From the NCBI RefSeq assembly GCF_026250525.1, contig NZ_CP111044.1, forward strand, positions 62,001 to 126,000: a stretch of DNA of 64,000 nt, read 5' to 3'. Under the pieces are notes generated by a model. The model was not told the DNA's origin. It searched no databases and was given only the letters and a program-made list of their open reading frames with translations. Source of the DNA: Chondrinema litorale (GTDB taxonomy: Bacteria > Bacteroidota > Bacteroidia > Cytophagales > Flammeovirgaceae). The position numbers and the translations under genes were made by a program. Positions within the stretch are counted from its first letter, which is position 1. Every line of letters begins with the position of its first letter. Positions 1 to 7,999 of the stretch are shown in pieces.

Positions 1-523
1 TTACACAACCTACATTGTCTGTGGCAGTAATAGTATATTCACCAGCAGCAAGATTATTAAAGGTATTGCTTGATACAGCAGATGCATCATTTAAACTATA
101 TGTATATGGTGTTTCTCCACCAGTAGCATTTACTATAATAGAACCATTCGTTGAACCACATCCAGTATCATCAACATCTAATGAAATATTGATTCCATCT
201 ACATTTTGAATACTTACTAAAACAGTGGAAGTACAATTGTTACCATCAGATACCATTACTTCATAAGTACCTGCACTTAGGTTAGAAAATTGACCAGATG
301 TTTGAAAGCTATCATCAATTGCATATTCGTAAACACCATCGCCACCAGTTGCTTCTACTTGGAAACCACCATTAGAAACACCGCAGTTGGCACCTTGAAT
401 ATCACCAACAACTGACAGAGCTAAATTAGAACTACTACAATCTGATACAGGGCTTAGTTGTTCATATTGACAGCCAAAGCAAGACACTATTAATAAATAG
501 ATTAAATTTCGAGAAAAAAACAT
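1..523 (-). CDS. SprB-repeat-type surface lipoprotein, N-terminal part (runs off window edge)
   Basis: This reads on the minus strand from an ATG at 523-521 and stays open to base 1, so about 174 codons are visible and the C-terminus lies outside the window. The N-terminus is a short hydrophobic signal (MFFSRNLIYLLIVSCFGC) ending in a probable lipobox Cys. Two tandem modules of about 75 residues follow. Each has the pattern Cys-Gly-x-x-Asn-Gly, then ATGG(D/E)xxYxY, then a F-x-N-L-x-A-G-x-Y turn, then a D-x-x-x-C ending. That matches the SprB-type repeats of Bacteroidota surface and adhesin proteins. A cell-surface role is inferred from the family; no catalytic domain is visible. It is followed on the same strand by another surface lipoprotein. 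Confidence 0.7.
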   Translation of the reverse strand, partial: MFFSRNLIYLLIVSCFGCQYEQLSPVSDCSSSNLALSVVGDIQGANCGVSNGGFQVEATGGDGVYEYAIDDSFQTSGQFSNLSAGTYEVMVSDGNNCTSTVLVSIQNVDGINISLDVDDTGCGSTNGSIIVNATGGETPYTYSLNDASAVSSNTFNNLAAGEYTITATDNVGCV

Positions 524-670
524 GGAGAGATTGAGGTTAGGGAAAGAAGCGGGAAATAAATATCTCCCGCATCTTGGTTTATAGGAAACTTTAACTAGAT
601 AATTCATTACTTTAATTTTTGTACTCATTATTTCATCAAAATTTATCTGTTGAAATAAAATATACTTCTT

Positions 671-2290
671 TTATTCAGCCAGATTTAGATTATTATTTAC
701 AATTGGCCACACACCTGGAGATGGAAAACTAATTCCTTTATTCTCACCTCTGTTCTCATCTTGACCGAAGTAATAAAGTGGCCAGCCTCTAAATGTTAGC
801 TGCTTTTCTCCATATACGAGAATTTCACCGAAGTCAGATTTATCCATACCAGAAGGAAGTTCATTTATTTCTGTATAGAATATTGGCCATACTCCATTGT
901 TGCTAAAATCTTCTGCTGTAAAGTTGTTGGTATCTTTAGTATCGTTGATGAAAATATAGATAGTATTACCAGCAGCATCTGTAAAGTACTTTGTTACTCC
1001 TTCGCCTTCTTCATAATCACCAGTATAGTTTTTACCATCGTGACCAACTAACTGCGCATCGGCGATCATTAAGCTGTAACTTTCTTTTGCGACATACCAT
1101 ACATTATTAACTCCGTCACCTAATACTTCACCAGTATCTTCAATTTCACCATCTGCAGTTGGAGAGTAATAATAGAGTGGCCAACCTTTATAGGTGGTTT
1201 GCATTGTTACGCCATCTGCTAAAGTGATTGTTCCAAAGTCGTCTTCGTCCAAATTTGAACCTGATTCAATGATGATATCTTCGTTGTAAAAAATTGGCCA
1301 GACATTTAAACAACCACCTGTGCAATTGCTACTTCCATCAGCATCTTTGGTAAAGTAATAAAGACTATTACCTACTGCATCAGTTATGATTTCACCAAAA
1401 GTATCATCATCAGTAATTTTTACAGTTGGGGCTTCTTCTGCTTGTTCGGTATCTGTATTTACAATTGGCCAAACTCCCGGTGCAGGAAAACTAATCCCTT
1501 TATTATCTCCTCTTTCTGTATCTTGACCAAAATAATATAATGGCCAGCCTTTGTAAGTAAGTTGTTGTTCACCATACACATCTATAGTTCCAAAATCACT
1601 AACATTTAAAGTACTCGGCAATGATGCGATGTCATCATAAAAAATTGGCCAAACACCGTCATTACTAAAATCTTCGGCAGTAAAATTATTTTTGTCTTTC
1701 GAGTCATTTATAAATATATATAGTGTGCGACCTGCTGCATCTACAAAATACTGAGTCTCGGAATCTCCTTCTGTATAATCACTTGTATAGTTTACACCAT
1801 CTGCGCCAACAAGTTGAGCATTTGCCAACATAATTGAGTAATCTGGTTTAGCAACAAACCACACATTATTTACAGCTTCTCCATTAGTTGCACCTGCTGA
1901 TTCTGTAGCTCCATCGCCAGTAGATGAATAATAGTAAAGTGGCCAACCTTTATAAGTGGTTTGCTTTTCGCCATCGTCTCTGGTTATCTCACCAAAGTCA
2001 ACCGCATCGAGACCATTGCCAATTTCAGGATTTTCTACATAATATATAGGCCAAAAATCTAAACAACCGCCAGCGCATTTGCTTGTTCCATCTGTATCTT
2101 TTGTAAAGAAATATAAGGTTTTTCCATCTCCATCTACCAGAATACTACCTAATGTTCCATTGCTAGAAAGGTTTATTGATGATGAAGTTTCATCAGGAGT
2201 AACATCATCGTCATCGTCTTTACAAGCACTTAATAAAAGTAGACTGAGCATTATATAGGTTAATATTGAATATCGTATTTGCTTTTTCAT
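671..2290 (-). CDS. Surface lipoprotein with four Lipoprotein_15 (Yx[FWY]xxD) repeats
   Basis: The protein has 539 residues. The signal peptide ends in LLSAC, and Cys23 is followed by KDDDDD, a Bacteroidota lipoprotein surface-export signal. The mature part is an internal duplication of about 240 residues (roughly 45-280 and 290-535). Each half holds two modules of the Lipoprotein_15 / COG4315 type: D-x-x-G-x-x-L-Y-x-F-x-x-D, then WPI-(F/Y)-Y, then a (T/Q)-Y-K-G-W-P-L-Y-Y ending. The first module of each half carries a C-x-G-G-C motif (CAGGC, CTGGC); the second lacks Cys and has NNFTAEDFSN instead. The family has no settled function; it recurs in secreted proteins of organisms with extracellular redox activity. 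A redox or cofactor role is speculation. Confidence 0.8.
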   Translation of the reverse strand: MKKQIRYSILTYIMLSLLLLSACKDDDDDVTPDETSSSINLSSNGTLGSILVDGDGKTLYFFTKDTDGTSKCAGGCLDFWPIYYVENPEIGNGLDAVDFGEITRDDGEKQTTYKGWPLYYYSSTGDGATESAGATNGEAVNNVWFVAKPDYSIMLANAQLVGADGVNYTSDYTEGDSETQYFVDAAGRTLYIFINDSKDKNNFTAEDFSNDGVWPIFYDDIASLPSTLNVSDFGTIDVYGEQQLTYKGWPLYYFGQDTERGDNKGISFPAPGVWPIVNTDTEQAEEAPTVKITDDDTFGEIITDAVGNSLYYFTKDADGSSNCTGGCLNVWPIFYNEDIIIESGSNLDEDDFGTITLADGVTMQTTYKGWPLYYYSPTADGEIEDTGEVLGDGVNNVWYVAKESYSLMIADAQLVGHDGKNYTGDYEEGEGVTKYFTDAAGNTIYIFINDTKDTNNFTAEDFSNNGVWPIFYTEINELPSGMDKSDFGEILVYGEKQLTFRGWPLYYFGQDENRGENKGISFPSPGVWPIVNNNLNLAE

Positions 2291-2379
2291 CGTGCTAAAT
2301 TTTCTTCATTAAACATAGTTAACCAGGGGTTATAAGCGTGATAACCTTGTGATTTTCAAAACTTAAATTATTACTTGTG

Positions 2380-3978
2380 TTAGTGTAAGCTTCGGGAAGA
2401 ATTGCCCGAAAATTTGTTTACGTTTTGGCCAAAACGATATTTTAATCCAACATTTACTCCGCTACTTAGCAGGTAAATTGAACCTTGCCCTACACCACGT
2501 ATTGGTGTTTTAAAGTAAGGGTCTACAATTAAAGAAAAGTGATTATTTAAATAGTGTTCGTAAGTAACTGATAGATTTAAAGAACCCATCAAATGGAAAT
2601 TTTCTCTTTTTCCTTCCCAACCTTCAACTTGTCCTTCTATATAAGTATCGTATTCAAACTTATAATTTTCGGTAAGCATCCAGTAAGAAGAAAAGCCTGC
2701 ATTTAACCAAATAGACCTTCTTGAATTTTTGAATAAACTGTATCCAACATTAATCGGAATATCTAAAGTTAAACAGCGTGCATCAGTGTAAGTCGGTGCA
2801 ATGCCGCCTTTCCAATAATATGCTCTTGGTGGAGAATAGTCTTCACCAGTTGCTGAATATATTTTATTATTAAGTATAGTTCCTAAACCAATTTTCACTC
2901 TTGCTGATGGATAATATTCTATCTGTGCTCCTACCGCCTGACTCAATCTACTATACAATTCTGAAAAACTAGCACTGTTAAAATCTGGCGCTACAAAAAG
3001 TGCCAAAGCCCACCTTTTATCTCTAATTGCTAGTAATAATCTTTCTTCGTAATCCTCATCTTGAACTAAGTTCACGATGCCCATAGGCTTGACCTCAATC
3101 GAATCTAATTGAAAATCTTTGAGTAAAAGACTTAGCTCATTAAATGTATCTTGCTTAGAATTTGATTTAGAAATATTTAAATTAGTTGTGTTAATTTCAG
3201 TCGAATCAATCTCAAAAGTCTCAATTTCTTTGTCCATATTATTAAATGGAACTGATGGGTTTTGCGATGAAATATTTCTAATTATCTCCTCTCCTTTTAA
3301 TGTGTCTATTACTTCTGAGATGATATTATTTCCGTCAACTTTTTGCTCATCTTCAATCACATTAGTTTCTTCAGTTAGTTGGTGATTACTTAAATTCTTT
3401 TCATTATTATCATTCTTAGTAATATCAGTTTCATCTTCTAAGTCACCATTGATCGGATCAATTTCTTTTGTTTTGCTCTTAGTAGAATTTACTATGCCAG
3501 CAGTTTCTTCATCTAGATTATTAATATGTAGACTATCTAAAGGCAAGTTAAGATCATTAGCTTTTCCGGTTTCAGTTAGCTTTGTATTTTCTTCATCATT
3601 AAAATCTATAGATTTCTCATTTTCATTCTCCACTATATTGTTTTCTATTACCTTATTAGACTCAGAATCTTTAGTAGTACTTTCAACACCATTTAGTACT
3701 TCGGTTCTGGCTATATGATTTTCAGAAATTGACCTTTCAATAATATACCATCCTATAAAAAATAGTAATCCACCTAAAGCTATTACCAACAAAATAGATC
3801 GAATATCGCTAAGTTTTCCATTCCAGTTTAAGTTTTCAAAAAATGGGAATGGCGCTGCATCGTCCATGTCATCCAAATCTTTTTCAAGAGTTTCCCATTG
3901 AGATTCATCAAACTCAAACTCCTTTTCTGCAAGGTGATTCTTGAAAAATTGCGCTATGTTATCTTCCTCTTCTTTCAT
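2380..3978 (-). CDS. Dual-membrane-spanning anti-sigma factor (inner-membrane helix fused to outer-membrane beta-barrel)
   Basis: The protein has 532 residues and no signal peptide. The first 60 residues are acidic and cytoplasmic-like (motif F-x-E-x-x-W-x-x-L-E, Trp28). One transmembrane helix covers about 61-80. A low-complexity N/E/D/S/K linker of about 210 residues follows, then a C-terminal barrel-like domain (about 315-520) with alternating aromatic strands, of the porin or OMP_b-brl type. Its start overlaps the stop of the upstream ECF sigma gene by 4 nt, so they are one operon. The layout matches the dual membrane-spanning anti-sigma factors described in Bacteroides: N-terminus holds sigma, linker crosses the periplasm, barrel senses at the outer membrane. 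A role in sequestering this sigma factor is inferred from position and architecture. Confidence 0.75.
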   Translation of the reverse strand: MKEEEDNIAQFFKNHLAEKEFEFDESQWETLEKDLDDMDDAAPFPFFENLNWNGKLSDIRSILLVIALGGLLFFIGWYIIERSISENHIARTEVLNGVESTTKDSESNKVIENNIVENENEKSIDFNDEENTKLTETGKANDLNLPLDSLHINNLDEETAGIVNSTKSKTKEIDPINGDLEDETDITKNDNNEKNLSNHQLTEETNVIEDEQKVDGNNIISEVIDTLKGEEIIRNISSQNPSVPFNNMDKEIETFEIDSTEINTTNLNISKSNSKQDTFNELSLLLKDFQLDSIEVKPMGIVNLVQDEDYEERLLLAIRDKRWALALFVAPDFNSASFSELYSRLSQAVGAQIEYYPSARVKIGLGTILNNKIYSATGEDYSPPRAYYWKGGIAPTYTDARCLTLDIPINVGYSLFKNSRRSIWLNAGFSSYWMLTENYKFEYDTYIEGQVEGWEGKRENFHLMGSLNLSVTYEHYLNNHFSLIVDPYFKTPIRGVGQGSIYLLSSGVNVGLKYRFGQNVNKFSGNSSRSLH

Positions 3979-4526
3979 GGCTCTACTTCAAAATAAGCGT
4001 TCAAGTGGATCTGCAACTTTTTCTTTGCTCTTGCATAATTCGATTTTGAGGTGCCAACAGAAATTTTCAGCATTCTGGCAATTTCATCATGTTGGTAACC
4101 TTCAATCGCTCTCAGGTTGAAAACCGTTCGGTATGCTGTTGGGAGTTTTCTTACTATCTCCAGCATTTCATCATAGGTGATAGATTCAATTATAGAATCC
4201 TTCACCGATTCATTAATACCTTCTTCTAACTCTACTTCCTCTAGTGCTTTGCTATGTTTTTTTAAATGGTCTATGGCTGCGTTTAGTAAAATTGTTTTAA
4301 GCCAAGGTTTAAATGGTCTTAGTTCATCAAACTTTTTTATGTATTTAAAAACTTTTAGGAAACCATCGTTCATCATTTCCTGAGCTTCAGCTTTAGAATT
4401 TGCATATCGCATACAGATACTCATAGCAAAGCTGAAGTGCATTTTATACAATGCCTTCTGGGCATCTCTCTTGCCCTCTTTACATTCGCCTATCAGCGTT
4501 TTTATATCTGTTTCAGTTAAATTCAA
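3975..4526 (-). CDS. ECF RNA polymerase sigma factor
   Basis: The protein has 183 residues, a normal length for an ECF sigma factor. Region 2 lies at about 25-90 (ALYKMHFSFAMSICMRY, then the DGFLKVFKYIKKFD segment and KPWLKTILLNAAID), and region 4 at about 125-180 (LPTAYRTVFNLRAIEGYQHDEIARML, then GTSKSNYARAKKKL, the helix-turn-helix). It is the first gene of a two-gene operon with the envelope-spanning anti-sigma protein, overlapping it by 4 nt (ATGA). It presumably directs RNA polymerase to genes answering to a signal at the outer membrane. The regulon cannot be read from the sequence, although the minus-strand genes downstream are plausible members. Confidence 0.92.
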   Translation of the reverse strand: MNLTETDIKTLIGECKEGKRDAQKALYKMHFSFAMSICMRYANSKAEAQEMMNDGFLKVFKYIKKFDELRPFKPWLKTILLNAAIDHLKKHSKALEEVELEEGINESVKDSIIESITYDEMLEIVRKLPTAYRTVFNLRAIEGYQHDEIARMLKISVGTSKSNYARAKKKLQIHLNAYFEVEP

Positions 4527-4948
4527 ATTATTTTAATAAGCTGCTTTCAATTGTAGGTACTTGTGCTTTATTTAAAATGGTTGCGTGGCATTATTAAATT
4601 TGTCAACAATTTATTTAAATGATTATTGGCGTCGAGCAATTACACTTTGATTATCAAGCGATTAAGCATAAAAATGCTTGATTAAAAAAATTGTATTTTT
4701 TCACCATCATTCCAACCTATTGGGGTTGGGTTTTATCTATTGCCATTATAATTGTATGAATTTAGAGAATAGGTGGGATAAATCTTAAGTTTTATTAAAT
4801 CTCTAATTTAAGGTTGCAACCAATTTGCAAATAGTGTGTAAATACTTTTCAATGTTGATGGAAGCTTTATTAGCTCCAAATACGAGGATTGAGTAATTAA
4901 TATTTTTACAATCATATAAAAAGAGTCTATATAAATTATAGACTCTTT
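4527..4948. promoter_or_regulatory. Intergenic region upstream of the ECF sigma operon
   Basis: This 422-bp gap has no convincing ORF. It must hold the promoter of the minus-strand sigma operon and, at its far end, the terminator of hemA (4918-4950). Around 4653-4686 two short overlapping inverted repeats occur (ATCAAGC/GCTTGAT and AAGCAT/ATGCTT) followed by an A-run. I cannot tell whether these act as a leader hairpin or an operator. Confidence 0.4.
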
Positions 4949-4950
4949 TT
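4918..4950 (-). terminator. Rho-independent terminator of hemA
   Basis: A perfect 14-bp stem (aaaaagagtctata / tatagactcttttt) with a 5-nt loop is followed on the minus strand by a T-rich run. It overlaps the last bases of hemA. Confidence 0.8.
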
Positions 4951-6184
4951 ATTTTTCTAAATCAAAAAGTTCGTGAAGTATATCTGCCAACTCATGTGCA
5001 TTGCCTCTACTACAAGCAGCTTTGAGTTGAAGTACTGGTAATTTTATTACTTTCTGCATAATGCTTTTAGTAAGAGTATTCATTACTTCCGTTTCATTAT
5101 CATTCATCTTTTTTATGTAATGGGCAATTTCTTCTTGCCTAATTGTTTCCAACGCCTTCTTAAATTTTTTAATCACTGGTGAAAATGTCATTTCCTGAGT
5201 CCATTTTTTAAACTCCATTACTGAATCTGCAATAATAGATTCAACCTGTGGAATTGACTGTTTCCTCTTTTCAATCGTATTACAAGTTTTAGATTCGAGT
5301 TGGTCTACATTATAATGGTGAATAGCCATATGCTCAGTTACATTATTATGAATACTGCATGGCACAGATAAGTCGATTAACAACTTTGGCTTTGTAATCT
5401 GTTGAAATGAATCTTTATCAATAATGGTTTTCTCAATTCTTACTGTACTTATTATTACATCTGAATATTGTATAATTTCATCTAGTGCATCAAAAGACTT
5501 TACTTTATAACCGTAAGTTTTTGCGATAGAGACTGCTTTGCTTTTTGTTCGGTTTAGTATAGTAACTTGAGCATTTGTTTTCGAAAGGTTTTTAGCAACA
5601 TCAACACCTATTTCACCTACTCCAATTAAAACTACCTTTGAGTTTGCAATACGATTTATAAATTTTTTAACTAACTCACTCGAAACTGAAGCTAAAGAGG
5701 CGGTACCTTTTCTAAATTCTGTTTCTTGTACCACACGTTTATTGGTGAAAAATATAGTATGTAAAAGTCTATGTAAAAATGGCCCTGCCATATCTTCATC
5801 TGCACTCCATTGATATGCTCTTTTAACTTGATTGATAATTTGTAAATCGCCTAGCACTTTCGCATCTAAACCTATGGCAACTTTAAATAAATGTTGAATG
5901 GCTTTTTCAGTATTGTAAAAATTAAAATGTGAATTGATTCCTTCGAATGAAATGTTTTTAAATACACATAAAAACTTGATCAGTTTTTCACACTGAGACT
6001 CTTCTCCTGAATAGTAAATTTCAAAACGGTTACAAGTAGAAATAACTAGCATTTCGGAAATACCAAAATGCTCTTTACACTTAAAGAGAAATTCTTTACA
6101 AGTACTTTCATCGAATGATAAAATACCTCTAATTTCTACTGGTGTTTTTTTATGCGATATTCCAAATGCAAAGAAATTGGTCAT
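4949..6184 (-). CDS. hemA: Glutamyl-tRNA reductase
   Basis: The enzyme reduces glutamyl-tRNA(Glu) with NADPH to glutamate-1-semialdehyde, the first committed step of the C5 tetrapyrrole (haem) pathway, in the cytosol. The 411 residues are the usual length. The N-terminal catalytic domain shows the GISHKKTP-x-E-x-R motif and the nucleophile Cys51 in STCNRFE. The tRNA/substrate signature is slightly divergent (LDAKVLGDLQIINQVKRAYQ, where GE-x-QI-x-GQ is more usual). A Rossmann NADPH site follows (VLIGVGEIGVDVAKNL, about 185-200), then the C-terminal helical dimerisation domain. It stands alone rather than with hemC or hemD, and ends in its own terminator. It could be the only copy or a second paralogue; the window cannot decide. 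Confidence 0.93.
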   Translation of the reverse strand: MTNFFAFGISHKKTPVEIRGILSFDESTCKEFLFKCKEHFGISEMLVISTCNRFEIYYSGEESQCEKLIKFLCVFKNISFEGINSHFNFYNTEKAIQHLFKVAIGLDAKVLGDLQIINQVKRAYQWSADEDMAGPFLHRLLHTIFFTNKRVVQETEFRKGTASLASVSSELVKKFINRIANSKVVLIGVGEIGVDVAKNLSKTNAQVTILNRTKSKAVSIAKTYGYKVKSFDALDEIIQYSDVIISTVRIEKTIIDKDSFQQITKPKLLIDLSVPCSIHNNVTEHMAIHHYNVDQLESKTCNTIEKRKQSIPQVESIIADSVMEFKKWTQEMTFSPVIKKFKKALETIRQEEIAHYIKKMNDNETEVMNTLTKSIMQKVIKLPVLQLKAACSRGNAHELADILHELFDLEK

Positions 6185-6272
6185 AATGCTAAGGAAAATT
6201 TATGGTTTACTGATTGAATGAATTCTTAATGATAAATGAAGATTTGCCGGCCATAAGACCGGCATTTTGTTG

Positions 6273-7310
6273 TTAATCGGCTTGCACAATTACACCTCTA
6301 AGTGAGTTTACTAATGCACCAATTTCATTAACCAAAGCTCGATTGTTTTCAATCGTTACTCCATTTTGCGAAAGTCCCACTACGGCATCTTCTATAAATG
6401 CATCCATGGCATCATCATCTGCAGCTTGAGCCATTCTATTATTTACAGTTGGATCGTGTGCATCTGCCATATTCAATCCATTATAAGATTGTGTTGTTGA
6501 GCCTGCTGCCACTGAAAAGAAATCTGTTAGGTTTGAACTTAGTGCAGCAAATCCAGTTAAATCTCCTTCACCTACTTCTGCAAGTAAAACCTCAAAGTAA
6601 GGTTGCAATCTGGTATCAGATGCAATTACAAATATGGTAGAATCTACCACTCCTCTTAATGTTAAGCGACCTTGCTCTATCATTTCATCTGAATTTGCTG
6701 GGTCTTCAACCATAGCAGTACCTCCAAGTCGGTCGTAAAGTGTCTCTGTTCTTTGCACCACAGAAGAGCGTAAAGATTCCAACAAATCGCCAATTGGAGT
6801 AATTATAGTTGGATCAGTAACTCCATTAAGCTCTGCTCCTTTTACCACGTCTTCAATAAATGCATCCATTGCGGCATCGTCTGCAGCAAAAGCCATTCTA
6901 TCATTTTTTGCAGGATCGTGTGCATCCATCATGTTTAAGCCTGTGTAAGAAGTGTTTTCTGAACCTGTCGCAACTGCAAAAAAATCTGTTAGACTTTCAC
7001 TTAAAGCAGCAAAACCTGTTAAATCATTACTTCCTACTTCTGACAGAAGTACTTGAAAATAAGGCGTTAACCTTGAGTCCGCAGCGATTACAAAAATACT
7101 TGAGTCTACTACAGCTCTTAAATTTAGTCTCCCTTGCTCTATTTGAGTTCCGGGGTTGTTTGGGTCATCTACCATTGTAGTTCCACCTAGTGTTGCATAC
7201 AGACTGGTATCAGGTTCCATCTGATTTTCCATATCATCGTCATCATTACAACTAGCTGTAAATAATACAATAGCCAGTAATCCATAGATTAAATTGATTC
7301 TACTTTTCAT
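6273..7310 (-). CDS. Surface lipoprotein with two truncated-haemoglobin-like domains
   Basis: The protein has 345 residues. The signal peptide ends FTASC, and the lipobox Cys is followed by NDDDD, an acidic surface-export signal. The mature part is two repeats of about 150 residues (about 37-187 and 192-343). Each runs (S/T)LY-x-x-LGGT, then VVDS-x-IFVIA-(A/S)D-(S/T)RL-x-PYF, then LTGFAALS-x-x-LTDFF, then SY-x-GLNM-x-DAHDP, then a helical ending near VVQ or IVQ. This is the order of a group I truncated haemoglobin, and the His of DAHDP falls where the proximal haem-ligating His would be. The TIEQGRL/MIEQGRL insert is unlike standard globins. Haem binding is inferred. It is next to hemA and on the same strand. 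Confidence 0.7.
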   Translation of the reverse strand: MKSRINLIYGLLAIVLFTASCNDDDDMENQMEPDTSLYATLGGTTMVDDPNNPGTQIEQGRLNLRAVVDSSIFVIAADSRLTPYFQVLLSEVGSNDLTGFAALSESLTDFFAVATGSENTSYTGLNMMDAHDPAKNDRMAFAADDAAMDAFIEDVVKGAELNGVTDPTIITPIGDLLESLRSSVVQRTETLYDRLGGTAMVEDPANSDEMIEQGRLTLRGVVDSTIFVIASDTRLQPYFEVLLAEVGEGDLTGFAALSSNLTDFFSVAAGSTTQSYNGLNMADAHDPTVNNRMAQAADDDAMDAFIEDAVVGLSQNGVTIENNRALVNEIGALVNSLRGVIVQAD

Positions 7311-7348
7311 AATTTTCGGTATTTGATTTTATTGATTGGGAAAAAATT

Positions 7349-7786
7349 CTATCTGAGGGTATTTTGTACAAAGGTTGTGAAACGATAAGTCAATGAAGAC
7401 TTGTCGATTACTGGGCAACCAGTTGCATCTTCCATTTTTGGTGCTTTGTAAGGCTTCGCTTCAAAGTTTGTTTTGGCAATAAATGCATCAAAAACATCTG
7501 CTGACTTTAGGTGTCCAGCTTCATAGCTGTAGACCAATGTACCTTGCGCATTGTTGACGTAGGCGTGTTTAACACCTGAGATGCTTTGAATTGTTTTCAT
7601 TGCCAATTGTGCTTGAGCCGAATCTAAAGACTGTGTAAAATCTATTCTACTCAATTGCCAATTTGAATGATGGCTATTGTTTGGTTTGGTAACCATAGCA
7701 ATGTGAATAACCAGAACAAGTGCAAGAATGGAAAAAATTGAAAAAATCCAGATAGTAGCTTTAAAAAGTTTCTTCTTGTAAGTCAT
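7349..7786 (-). CDS. Small membrane-anchored protein with HMA-like ferredoxin fold
   Basis: The protein has 145 residues. A basic N-terminus (MTYKKKLFK) leads into one transmembrane helix (about 10-31). The exposed part (about 45-115) reads as a beta-alpha-beta-beta-alpha-beta unit (IDFTQ, SAQAQLAMKTIQSISGVKHAYVN, GTLVYSY, SADVFDAFIAKTNFEAKPY), the pattern of heavy-metal-associated domains. The CxxC metal ligands of that family are missing. A single Cys occurs later, in ATGCPVIDKSS. It lies upstream of the globin-like lipoprotein on the same strand, 38 nt apart, so co-transcription is likely. Function is unknown. Confidence 0.55.
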   Translation of the reverse strand: MTYKKKLFKATIWIFSIFSILALVLVIHIAMVTKPNNSHHSNWQLSRIDFTQSLDSAQAQLAMKTIQSISGVKHAYVNNAQGTLVYSYEAGHLKSADVFDAFIAKTNFEAKPYKAPKMEDATGCPVIDKSSLTYRFTTFVQNTLR

Positions 7787-7999
7787 CAGTTAAATTTTTT
7801 GTTTAATGACCTACGAAGTAAAATTTACGGTTAGATTTATTTCTTTTTGGAAGAAGATTATTTAGAATTTATCTAAACAATATTTAATAGGGATTTGCTC
7901 ATTTAGATATAAAAAAAGCGGCCTCATGTTGTGCACAAAGCCACTTTTTAGAATTGAAAGTTAGATTTTCTTTTTTCAGAAAATCACGAATTTCAACTA
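7787..7999. other. Intergenic region between the rep gene and the HMA-like gene
   Basis: The 213 bp hold the rep terminator (7911-7949) and presumably a promoter for the minus-strand genes below 7786. No ORF is visible. Confidence 0.4.
7911..7949 (-). terminator. Probable terminator downstream of rep
   Basis: Read on the minus strand, a stem of AAAAAGTGGC pairs with GCCGCTTTTT (one G-U pair) and is followed by a T-run. It lies about 50 bp past the rep stop codon. Confidence 0.6.

Noticed and set aside
15..209. Plus-strand ORF opposite the SprB-repeat lipoprotein
   Set aside because: It is the antisense shadow of a clearly coding minus-strand frame with conserved repeats. The same holds for the other short ORFs lying opposite or within larger genes (for example 3119-3385, 6398-6640, 49493-49750, 59395-59685).
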